DNA of 64,000 nucleotides, from NCBI RefSeq assembly GCF_032062135.1, contig NC_092859.1:28239758-28303757 (forward strand). The letters run 5' to 3'. The notes under the pieces are model-generated. The model was not told the DNA's origin. It ran no database searches and was given only the letters and a program-made list of their open reading frames with translations. Within the stretch, counting starts at the first letter, position 1. Each line of letters begins with the position of its first letter. Source of the DNA: Pyxicephalus adspersus (Eukaryota; Chordata; Amphibia; Anura; Pyxicephalidae). A program made the position numbers and the translations under genes. Shown here piece after piece: positions 23,588-33,699 of the stretch.

Positions 23588-26500
23588 AATGTAAAAACCG
23601 TCAACCAGTTAGCGGAGACATTTTTATATATATAGCTAATTAAAGAAATGCAGAAGAACTGATTTTTAAACAAATCATTTTAACTTTTAACAAAAATTAG
23701 TAGCTGGGTTATAAAGCAGCAGTTCTGTGGTTATAGTGATACTTAAGAAAAAAACAAAACACTCGCTGCACATTTATAAAGTGCTTGTCACACTGGTGTG
23801 TTGTGTTTTTTTCCAGAAACACAATGAATAGCACTTATGTTGTTGTGCTGGGTTGCCATTCTTTGTAAATCCCCCCTGCAAACAAAGCTTTGAGATGTGC
23901 TACTGGAAACCCTGTAACTGTGTGTTGCTGTCCACAGTGCTTAAAAAAAATGTGTGCAATGTGCTGCATTGGCATGCATTTGGTAAATTTTGGTAAAACT
24001 CCCTGCAGCCCTCTAATGTGAGCGAGCCATTGTTTGATTTACCCAGAAATGTCTGCACTGATTAGACTGATAAAAGTAAATTGAAATATTTAAAGTGTAT
24101 GCCCAGGCAATAAATATTTTTATACAGGGAAAGGTTAAACCCCTATGAGGTTATTTATTATTTTTAATATTATTATCTTTTTTTTTTTTTTTTTGCTCTC
24201 TGCACCCTGCTTGGAAGATGTTGATCATTTTTTGTCTTAATGACCATGTCTTAGTTAACAAAATAAATTGTGGTAATTCTGCACTGTGGTGATGGCATCT
24301 AGGCTTGATGTCTTTATGAGGGTATTGGACAAAATTCTGCAGGAAAAGTCCATCACGGGTTACTAGGACGGAGAGCTCAGGCTGTGACCCGGCCCCTCGA
24401 TCAGGTTGGTACTCATTACTGGTGTTGAGTTATGGATTGGTTTTGTCATAGAGAGCGATTGCTGTACATTACATGAATGACATCCACACTTATTAACATC
24501 TGTTCTGTGCATTCAGTACACGAAAGGTTACAATGTCATTGCATAGCAGCAGGTTTGCATTTACCTGACATCACATGACCCGTGTAATTCTAGGTGTGCT
24601 GGGATAGGTTGGTGTGCAGGGTTCAGCTCTCTATGGCCTGTGTGTGTGCTATATGAGAGGACAGGACAGACATGGCACTCATTGTACTGGGATGGTCAGC
24701 AGGAACTTTGTATTGGCTGCTGTCCATGGAAACCAACCTGGGCTCCCTCTAATGGGAAAATGAGAGCTCTTGTGGATGATCGAGGCCTGCAAGCCACCTG
24801 TGGGAAATGTGCGCTACACCTCCACTTCATCCTATTTATGCGAATTCCCCAAGAAGTAGGACCAATGTATGTACAACGGAGGTGAATCAAAGGTAGGAAA
24901 TGCACTCAGATGCCAAAAGCTGGTGGTCAGTGGAACATTGCTCCCTTGTGCTGGTGGTCAGCAAATTCAAAAAGACAGCTGACAGCTGACAATCACTGCT
25001 GTAGATTTTTGACTCAGGGAATATCCTTTTTTTTAGTTTTAACTAATAGTGTTAGCTATTTTTGGTAATGGAAATTGAATGGAATGGAATTTTTTTTAAT
25101 TTTGTGTTTTTGTAGACTCCAAGTCTTGAACACCCAAAAATGAATACAGCACAAAAGCAAAAACAGATAGTGGAAGATCAGTCCAAGAGGCCTGGACAGA
25201 GTCATTTGGAGTGATTAAACGCAATTGGAAAGCGTTAAATGAGGCCCGTAGTAGGGAACCAGGCGTAGGGCCTGCATGACAGGGTGTGAGGGCAGCCCAT
25301 AGGTGTTAAAACGGTTAATTAGGGGGGGGAGAGGTTTGGGTGAGGTGGGGTTAGCTAGGGGTAGGGTTGGAAGTGAAGGGGCTGGGAATAAAGGAGGGGT
25401 TAAAAAGGGAGTTAATCAAAAATTAGGGACAGTTTTTTTTGCGGGAAGAAAATTTGTTAGGTAGGGTATTTACATCATGGAGTCTTGATGCAGCAGCCTA
25501 GGGCTGCGGCGGCCTTACAGGATGGAGCATGGCTGCAGGATGGGGTGGCCAGGGTGCTTGGGGGGGCTGCTAGTGGGCCCCCTTCAGTTAGGTTTGGCTA
25601 CGACCTAGGAGGCATAGGCCTCCAGTGCACCTGAGCCCTGTACCCTTTGCCATGCTGGGAGCCTCAGGAGGGACCCTCCTAACTTGCCTGCTGGGCTCAG
25701 CTTGGCCCAAGCTGGGCAGAGGTTAGGGAGGAATCCCTTTTAATGGCAGAGCTCTGGGGCGGGGGATGCGGCTGCCAGGGAGCTCAGCCCCCATTCTCCC
25801 ACAGGTGAGGCCTTGAAGGGGGAGGCCTCACTTGAAGCCAGGACCTCATGTACTGCAGGGCCTGATGGAAGTGTGGGACAGCCGGCCTGATTCCAGGAGC
25901 GGCCTTGGAGGTCCTGGGGTCGAGGGGGACCTTATCGATGGCAGTGGTCTTCAGTCTTCCAGTTGCCAGTGGGAGCCGATCTGAGCTCGTGAGGTCCTCC
26001 AGGTGGTCGGCTACAGCTAGGCCACAAAGAAGTATGGTGACACAGGGAAGAGTCGCACCTCGTCACAAGGGTCTCCCGGAAGTGACGTGGTGACATGTAC
26101 TGGCTCTATGGTTGTGTGGGGGATGGTAATGTGTATTGTGGGGGGGTAGCATGGGGTGTTGGAAGGCCTTAGGGAGGTGGTCAAAAAATTGCAGCGGGGG
26201 GATGGGGGGAGGAGTGGGGAGCCCAGCTGTGGGGGCGGGGGTTGGGACAGGTGGCAGTTCAGTCAGAACGGTGGGGGGAGTTCTGAAGTTCTAGGCCTTA
26301 ATTAGGGGATCCATTTTTGGTTCATGAGGACTGTTGTTTTTTTTGTCCCACTTTCAGTTTATAGCGGTGTTTGGGTCTAATGAGAATGGATATGCAGCTA
26401 CGCATGTCACCGGTAAATCCCATAGATCTGGTCTCTGCACTTCGTGGCTGGAGATCGAGAAGGAAGGACGTATCCCCAGGACCTGCAGGGATCAGCAGGA

Positions 26501-26980
26501 CACGGGGAAAGCGACGGAACAAGGTAAGTGGGTTTTTTTTAGTTAAAAGCGACCCCAAGTGTCACTCGGGATAACCGCTAGGGGGTTAAATTTAGAGCAG
26601 GTTGGTTGACATTGTTGTTTAACTTGGGGTTAATATTTGGGTAAATTGGTTGAGAAAGTGGTATATATGATTGTTGTATATTAATGGATTTGTTAATTTT
26701 GTCTGCAAATTGTATATGTTGTTTATTCGCTTATTCGTTTATTCGCTATTTATTGTTGGTAAAAATGGTTATTTATTTTGTTAAAAAAAGGCTACTTGCC
26801 AGCCATTTTAAAGTCCGGTGAAGTGTCAGTGTGTTTTTGGGGGTTATAGGCTGGTGAGTTGGGGGGAGAAGCTGATTTGAGTAGGGGGGGAAAGTAAAGG
26901 GGGTGGGGGCAAAGGTCCAAGCTACCCTGGTCATGTATTCTGTGTATTCCTGTGTGTCGCAATTGTCATCATTGTGACAT
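23588..26980. other. Interior of the hAT remnant, non-coding
   Basis: This resumes the hAT sequence after the L1. It holds poly-T (24178-24194) and a G-rich section (25240-26290) but no convincing coding frame. The sequence near 26540-26590 ends in 'aaccgctagggggttaa', resembling the right end of a TTAA-flanked Kolobok-like family (see 49132), so a further nested element probably ends here. I could not place its left end. Confidence 0.4.
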
Positions 26981-26999
26981 CAATTGTCAGCCGGCAATT

Positions 27000-28630
27000 T
27001 GACTACAACAACAAAAGTGTTGCCAAACTTTGTGAAACTGAAAGAAAAGGGTTTCTTGAAGGGAAATTGGGGAAATATCGTTCCCAGTATCTTAGTTTTT
27101 GTAACTATCATGTTGTCTGGGAGTAATTCCCTTTTTCATGATTTCCAAAACAAGGATAAAATTATTCAACACATCTCTGAGATGCCACTTAGCAGAAATA
27201 CTGCTAAAGATGTTAGAAGCTCACCACTGACTTACAAAAGGCAGACTGTTACTCCATGTTCTGGGATGAAAGCACAAATATAAATATTCATGCAAGGCTA
27301 GCAGTAATTTTGCATTATGGTGTTGGTGACATCATGAGAGAAGAGCTGGTAAAACTAGTGTCTGCCACAAAACACAAGGGATAGATACCTACAGTGCTGT
27401 GATGGAGGCTTTTTTTGTCAAAAGACGTAAGACCAGAAAAAGTGGTTTCAATTACTAGTGAACTGGGGACCTTCTATGGTGGGGGCAAAATCTGGTTTCA
27501 TACAGTTCTTTGTTCACATCAAGTCATTCAGTTCCATTGTATTATACATCAAGAAGCTGTTTGTTCCTGGGAAAGCAGCAAAATATTTTGACAATGTTTT
27601 CAAAGATGTCATAAAATTGTTAATTACATCATGGCTGGTACTCAGAATTTTCAGTTTCAAGCACTTCTTAAAGGGGGGTTCCGGCACAGTAAAATTGTTT
27701 ACTTACGTACAATAACGTTCGGTGGCTGAGGAGAGGTTCTGGAGAGATTTCTAGCTTGCTTGGATGAAAATAGGTTGTTTATGAATAAAAAAGGGCAGGA
27801 ATATCCACAGCTCACTGATATGGCCTGGCTTACCAACCTCGTTTTTACAGATTTTACACTACACTTCAATGACACTACACTACTGAACAAACAACTACAA
27901 GGTGTAGGGAAAACGGCAGAAAGGATGTTTTGTGATATCAAAACATTTGAGAAAAAACTGCAGGTTTTTGAAAGAGACCTTGAAAGCTGGCTGATGAAAT
28001 TATTTCCAAATTTAAAAATGCATTCAGAAAATTCTACATTTGCAGAAAATCCTACAAGCCATCAGGAAATCTGGAAGGAAATTTCTAGCATTGTAGCAGC
28101 TGCAAAGGTGAATTGTAGTAACTAATTTTTACAGTTCCGTAGAATGGAGACAACTCTGTGTTCTCTTACTCCTCGAGATAAAGCCAAATTTGAAGAACTT
28201 GATCTTTCTCTGCTTACACTGGTTAGATTTTGAAAATCTGGAAATGGATCTTTTGGAATTTCAAGAAAGCTCTTATTTGGAAAAATAAATTCTATGACCG
28301 GCATGAAACACTAGACAAGATAGAAGGGATGACAAATGACAGCATTTAGTTCTTAAAAAGGGGTTCCTTAAAGTGTGGAATTCTCTGCCAAATAATTTTA
28401 AGTCAATGAAATCATTTGGGATTGCTTTCCTTACTTTGTTTGGATCATCTTATGCTTGCGAGCAGCTGTTTTCAGTTTTGAATTATAATAAATCTGACTC
28501 CAGAAACAGACAGACAGAACACACAGATGACCTGAGTGCTGTATGTGTTGCTCTAAAACTTACAAAGTATGAGCCAAGCTTAGACAAATTATCAGCATGC
28601 ATACAACAACAAAAATCACAATAATTGTTC
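27000..28630 (+). pseudogene. hAT transposase pseudogene
   Basis: Fragments in shifting frames line up with an hAT transposase. They include 'KLKEKGFLKGNW', 'EMPLSRNTAKDV' with frames around it (27180-27280), 'DENRLFMNKKGQEYPQLTD' (27760 on), 'FERDLESWLMKLFPNLKMH', 'PRDKAKFEELDLSLLTL' and the C-terminal dimerisation motif 'FGSSYACEQLFSVLNYNKSD' then 'DDLSAVCVALKLTKYEPSLDKL' split at 28430-28600. Several stops and frameshifts separate them (for example near 27330, 27715, 28125 and 28240), so no product is expected. The group resembles the hAT lineage that gave rise to ZBED/FAM200-like host genes. Confidence 0.75.
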
Positions 28631-28992
28631 AAAAGCATGTCAAATGAAAACTTTTACCTTTCAATAAAAAGTTGTTTGTATCATTAAAAGCTCTGTTATT
28701 GTGTTTTTCTTTTAAGACAAAAGATGTTAATTTATGAGTGATTTTTTAAACTAAAATCTCAGTATTCAGGTTTAATTGCCGTGTTGGCACTTTGCGATAA
28801 ACAAGGGGGTTTTGGGTTGCAGTTTGGGCACAGGTGTCCACTGTTGGCCATGTCTGCCACTGTTTAGGGTTGTAATTATAAACTACTAATTTATAACTGT
28901 TTTGCACATCAGGTAGATGCTTTGGAAAGCACAAATGAATATTGCATGTATGTACTGATTGTTTTCTTTTTTTTTCCTCTCTTCTATAAAAG

Positions 28993-30876
28993 AAAATGGC
29001 GCAAAAGTGATTTTAAACTATACCAAAGTTAATGGCAGATTATGTGGCTCTCATTCCTAATGGTAAGAGAATTCTTGTGTCAGCTGGTAAGGAATGAAGG
29101 TTGGACAATTACTACATTTACTTAGTGTTTTTTTAGGCAAATTCCCCTATCCTGGGGTTGGGGACCACTGATATACTAGAACTCTTGCGGTCAAATGCAT
29201 TAAAGCATACCTAAACTCAGAATTTGCACTTTAGATAAAATGGTAGGCAACCCTTTTATGTAAAGTAAAAATTCTGTAGTTTTTAAAAAACTTTTTAAAA
29301 AAAAAGTAAAAAAAAAAAAAAAGGGGTGCAGCACCACCCCCTAAATCTGAATGAATTGGAGGGCTCTTGGGCGCATTTGTCAAAAGGAAAAAATATTGCT
29401 GATCTCACGCATGCACAGTGAGAATGGCAATTTTTTTCCCACCTACGTCACCCAGTCTCGCACCTGGGTCAGGTGACGTAGGAAGAAGAAGCCAGAAGAA
29501 GGGGAGAAGATCCTCTTTAATAGTTTGTTACACACTTTACATAACACAGTGACATCAACCCGTGACCAGTAATAATGTTTAAGAGATCATATTAGAGCAA
29601 GTGACCCATCATAAGTAACTCAAAAACACAAATAGTTTAATTGTAACCCCGAAAAAGGGGAGAGGGATTATGCAGACTGAGCCCATGTGATTTTTTCCCC
29701 TCCTTTTAAGTAAACATTAAAAAAACACCATGAATATATGTATTCACATTAATTTGATTGACATTTTAAGATGAAGATTGTAGAGAATACACTGATTTTT
29801 TTTTTCTCTACTCAATACAAAAAAAAACTTTTTTTTTTGGTTGGACATACACTTTAGGTAAAAGTTGTAAATGTAAAAATATAGAAAAATAAGATTCTGT
29901 GATTTATTAGATTGCCTAGCCATAAAGGTCATTTATTATCATTAGGTGTATGGTATAATATGTTTTGTCTCACATGAGGCATTAAAGATAACAATGTAAG
30001 TAGAGGGTAGGTTAGTGTAGATCAGTGTTTCTTATCCAGGGTTGCTCCAAAGGTTGCCAAACAATAATGTTTTCTAGCAATCTTGAACGATGCCATTCTC
30101 ATTAGCCAGTAATGTAGGAAGGATTCTTCCCACTGACCACCCATTAATGTACTGTGATCTGTGTCTAAAGAAATTATAGTAGGGGTTTCCCAAGACCTGA
30201 AAGTTATTTTTAAAAGGGTTCCCCCATGTAAAAAAAAGGTCAAGAAAGGCTGAACTAGGGTGTCACTGAAAACTGTATCCAAAATATTTAAAACTTTATT
30301 ACCTAATATTTCCTCCATTTCCTCCCTCTAGGTCAACTTTCATCTGGAAGTAGAAAAGTTTTGAGCTCCAGGTTGTTGGGATATTTGTCCATCCTCCTGC
30401 AGTGTGCCATCTGTGCCCTCCTTGTTTATGCCCTCATTTTTGAAGGTGGTGACTTGGTTGTCAGTGGATGCCAAAAGATCGGCTTTTATAATTACTGCCT
30501 GTACAACAAAACTCTTGGGAACTGTGAATGTATTTTTGATATTAATGATCCGAGTTTGGCTGGGAGAACCAGCAAACATGGATTTGTCTTGACCAATCTC
30601 TTGACCTATTCTTCGTTGGTCTTCCTTATGATGAATATCCTGGTAATGATTTTTGCTCAGTGTTTGAAAGAAGGAGATCTCTGGAAATTTTCACTGGGAC
30701 TTAATTGTCTTAGCCTGGTTGTACTTAGCATTGGAATGGCCATTTTTGTTTCTGTATATTGGGATCTGTTTAATTTTTCTCAAGTGACCCCTGGATTCCT
30801 GGCTGTGCTGGTGGCATTGGGTGGCATGTCTCTACTCTGCTGGATCATACCACATAATATCAGCTTTGCCAATTAG
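28993..30876 (+). CDS. tmem140: TMEM140-like four-pass membrane protein, copy 2 (coding exons 29032-29062 and 30332-30876)
   Basis: The encoded protein has 191 residues, with the same two-exon structure and intron phase as copy 1 (donor 'aatg|gtaag', acceptor 'ctccctctag'). By eye about 38 of 191 positions differ (roughly 80% identity). All loop cysteines, 'KIGFY.YCLYNKT' and the four membrane segments are kept. The CAG corresponding to copy 1 residue 192 or 193 is TAG here, so the protein ends 11 residues earlier. Changes cluster in the loop (78-89) and second and third membrane segments (95-150), while 160-183 is unchanged. The acceptor before the first coding exon is altered from 'ttttttctag' to 'tctataaaag'. 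The frame is open and probably functional, but expression is unproven. Confidence 0.82.
28996..29010 (+). promoter_or_regulatory. Four-codon upstream ORF in TMEM140-like copy 2
   Basis: ATG GCG CAA AAG TGA (M-A-Q-K-stop) is 21 nt before the main ATG, as in copy 1. Length and spacing are the same in both copies despite substitutions around it. Confidence 0.5.
29204..29516. mobile_element. TTAA-flanked MITE in the intron of TMEM140-like copy 2
   Basis: The element lies between TTAA at 29200-29203 and TTAA at 29517-29520. Copy 1 has a single TTAA ('gcattaatagtttg', about 9233), the empty site. Its left end 'agcatacctaaactcag' resembles the left end of the element at 39027. The interior ('gtgcagcacca', 'cacccagtctcgcacctgg') is shared in reverse with 40570-40860. 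TTAA duplication fits Kolobok or piggyBac. Confidence 0.7.
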
Positions 30877-31621
30877 ATGTTTAGAGAAGTGAATCTTTTT
30901 CTCTTGTGAAAGTGTAACGTCTTTTTACTTTATTACTAGCTATTGATTTGCACAGCCTTAACCACTACATATAACCACTGAAACCTTACATTATACGTAG
31001 TACATATTTCTAAGTTTTCAAAGTGTGCCTAAACCCATCTGTGCCCACCTTGGAGAGACATCTGTCTTGGTGACAAGTGTTACTGAGGGCAAATCTTCAC
31101 AATGGAGATGCTGGGTGCAAAATGCCTGAGAAAGATTCCAGTCTTTCCAAAAGAAAGTTCCTCTGACTTTTTTCTTGGGTTTATAATAATTATTTTTGCA
31201 TGGGCTTCTAAATACTGTGTTCCTTGTTTACGTTATATTTGTATTCATCATATAAAACCTAAATATGCACTGTTATCACTTTACATTAAATACACTTATG
31301 AAATAATATGAGTAGGTATTTATGTTGGTAAATTGAAGGGCATCAGTATTGCCTGTGATCTCCATGCAGCTGTCTAATTCTGTGCCGTGTCTCTGTGCAG
31401 GTAGAATCAAGGACTAGCTTTCTGATGCCCAGCGATCTGAAGGGTGGGGGAATATTCAAGTAGCAGGTGGGAAGGAAAAAACACAGATCCATACAGAATG
31501 TATGAAGTAAAAATAGGGATATGCCTGTACTATAGGTCTTCAGGTACAGATTTCTCTCCAGCAAGGAGAACAATGAGCACTAAATCTCCTGTGACAGGCA
31601 GTCAGAAGCAGCAGTGCCTTA

Positions 31622-32324
31622 AGTCACACTTGGAAAAACAGGACCACTAGGGGCACCAATGCTTGCACAAAAGTGGTGTGAGCCCTAAGAAGGGCCAAGG
31701 CACAGAGTCTAAGCAGCAAACAGGTGTTCTCCAGAGCCTATAGTGGTGAGGATGATGCGCTACTGATTACCGCTAGGTTGCAGTCCTTGGGCACACCAGG
31801 TTGGGTACACGGATACGGTACTAAAACACAAGGCAGAAGAATTGTCAAGGAAGGCTGGAGTGAAGGGGGGCAGGTCACAAGCCAGGGGTCAAATACCAGG
31901 GATCCAGGAAATAGACATCATTGACACAGGGGCCACTACAGACATAGGGAACGGAGGAGACACTGGGTGCAACAGGAGTCATAAGAGACTGAAGAAGAGA
32001 ATGGGCTGAAAACTACAGACTGGGCAACAAGGGGGTAACACAGGAGCTGGACAGAGGAAACACTGAATTATACAACAGGTGAAGAGGAACAAGCTCAGTA
32101 GAACTATGGGCTCGGCACTAGTGGAGACACGTTGCATAAACGCTGAGTGCTGTGTCTGAGCTAGTTAAAAAGCCAAGGGTGATTTAGAGGCTTTTTTTCT
32201 GATTGGCCGGCAGGAGGGGCGATACTGATCAAATCTGGAAAAACAGGCGCACCCGGGCCCAGAACTGCAGGCTTGCACAGGAGAGAGGTGCCTGTGCTTT
32301 AGCAAGGAAGAGGTATGCGTGACA
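31622..32324 (-). mobile_element. Solo LTR with 5-bp target duplication
   Basis: The insert is flanked by 'cctta' at 31617-31621 and 32325-32329, while copy 1 of the duplication has a single 'cctta' at the same place. On the minus strand it begins TGTCACGC and ends GTGTGACT, close to the TG...CA ends of an LTR, with the last base mutated. There are no internal genes. Length (703 bp) and 5-bp duplication fit a Gypsy-like or retrovirus-like solo LTR; the class is not certain. Confidence 0.65.
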
Positions 32325-32809
32325 CCTTACATCTCACACTACAAATATACATCTATGAGGCTGTAGACACAAGCCACAAATGCACTGTTAACTTTTTAAA
32401 AGGGATTTAGGACCAACAATAAACCTTTCCTGGTATTTATAGATAGCAAATAATCTTTGTCACAATTTAGGCTTTGCATGTACATGGGATGATTCTCAAC
32501 CAATACAAACAAATGCATACAAGATACAACAGATGCAAAGGATAGGCATATATTGCCTGTAATGACATTCATACTAAGAATTCTGGTTAAATGATTGGGG
32601 ACAGGGACTTGGTAAATTGTAGGTTTCAGCACTTTGGTAAAGCTTTGGGTTCACTGACATTTCACCCAAAGACCTACAAAGTAATGGTTCAGATGATACA
32701 GCTTTTGTACAATTGTCTGCTGTGTGAATGTCTATCGGTTCTTTTGGTTGTTTGTTCAAACAAAACACTTTCTTTGCATGTTGTATAATAATATCTAAAC
32801 CTGTGTCTA

Positions 32810-33690
32810 ATGTCTCTGGTCCAGGTCTTCTCTAATCAAATTTGGTTTTGTGTTGACTTCCTTCTTTAAATCAGCTATTAAATTGTTATCAAGCTCTGTG
32901 CATTCTGCTGCTTATGAAAAGGCCAGTGGGTCAGTGACTTTCATCACCATTTCTATATTGTGCATATTCTGTGAACACTTTTCTGTTTTTATCTCTAGTT
33001 GTTGGATTAAAGCAGAGGCCAAATGTACGGTCTGTTCTCCTTGCCAGGAGATGTCATTGAGGACTTTTCTCTCCAGGTGTTCCAGTTGTCTTCTGATGTC
33101 ACTGAACAAAATGATGGCTTTCTCTGTGTTTCCGGGAGCCTTTTCTTGGGCCTCAGTCACAGATTTACCTAGACTTTGGACCTTTTCTTTGATTCTTCTT
33201 TGTTTGAGGTCAGGTTTTGCAAAAAAACTTTCATTGCCTCCCGTTTTATTTCAAAGGCTTTATTCAGAAGCTCTACCTCCATGTTTTCTACTGAAGCACA
33301 GCGGCATAGGGCAAAGACAGAGGCATCGGGCATCAAAACAGTACAATTTAAAAGACTTCCTATTGGCAGAGCACTTCCTGTTCTCAAGAGAAACCCAAGC
33401 TTCCAATGAGTTTTCTCCTGGAAACTCGCCTTGAACCAACACATCCTGCTCAATCGGGAGAGACTTGAAACTTTCCACAATGTTGCACAGTTTCTGATTC
33501 TTCTCCAGCACAGGATGGCGTTCAAAGCTTCGTATACATTCAGGACAGGAATATTGTCTGGAAGCCTCCTGGAAATCCAGCGTGTTTCCAATGCAGGCAT
33601 AGCAAAAAATATGGCCACATTCCACCATCACAGGGTCGGTATAAATGTCTAGGCAAATGGAACAGTTTAGTTCCTCTCAGAGATTTCCAC
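32810..33690 (-). pseudogene. TRIM-family pseudogene (RING, B-box remnant, coiled coil)
   Basis: Reading from about 33685 downwards, 'ELNCSICLDIYTDPV' and 'VECGHIFCYACIGN' then 'YSCPECIRSF' give a complete C3HC4 RING, followed by 'HPVLEKNQKLCNIVESFKS', typical of amphibian and fish TRIMs. The frame shifts near 33380-33330. A poor B-box ('SFKLYCFDA', 'CLCLC') follows, then a coiled coil ('NKAFEIKREAMKVFLQNL', 'DIRRQLEHLERKVLNDI'). Another stop falls after 'DPLAFS', and the same frame continues as 'TELDNNLIADLKKEVNTK' to about 32815. Just upstream of the RING a short deletion breaks the 'LREEL' that normally precedes it. No SPRY domain is present. TRIM RINGs are E3 ubiquitin ligases, but this copy cannot make a full protein. 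Confidence 0.8.
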
Positions 33691-33699
33691 ACGCCATGG

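Larger units (their letters stand above)
17780..28831 (+). mobile_element. hAT DNA transposon remnant, split by a nested L1
   Basis: The left end 'agtggtggcgaatctatgg' followed by 'cacacgtgccagaggggg' matches the 5' end of a widespread vertebrate hAT family. The right part, with 'tttaattgccgtgttggcac' (28771-28790), is typical of its 3' end, but the last bases are missing. The transposase remnant is at 27000-28630. An L1 (18255-23572) lies inside. Duplication copy A lacks the whole block: 'aatctcatagaggcagac' continues into its own sequence. Part of the ancestral target (homologous to about 8035-8125) is deleted in copy B. Confidence 0.55.
12782..32625. repeat. Segmental duplication, copy B (enlarged by insertions)
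   Basis: This copy is homologous to 4796-11840. The left junction lies in 'cagtttgtttcattctacta'; the right one is near 'ggacttggtaaatt'. Insertions present only here are a Helitron (12818-13731), a hAT with a nested L1 (17780-28831), a TTAA MITE (29204-29516) and a solo LTR (31622-32324). Without them the copy is about 7-8 kb. Bases 15600-15990 repeat 14240-14570, so there is also an internal duplication. The copy ends in the second TMEM140-like gene. Confidence 0.75.
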
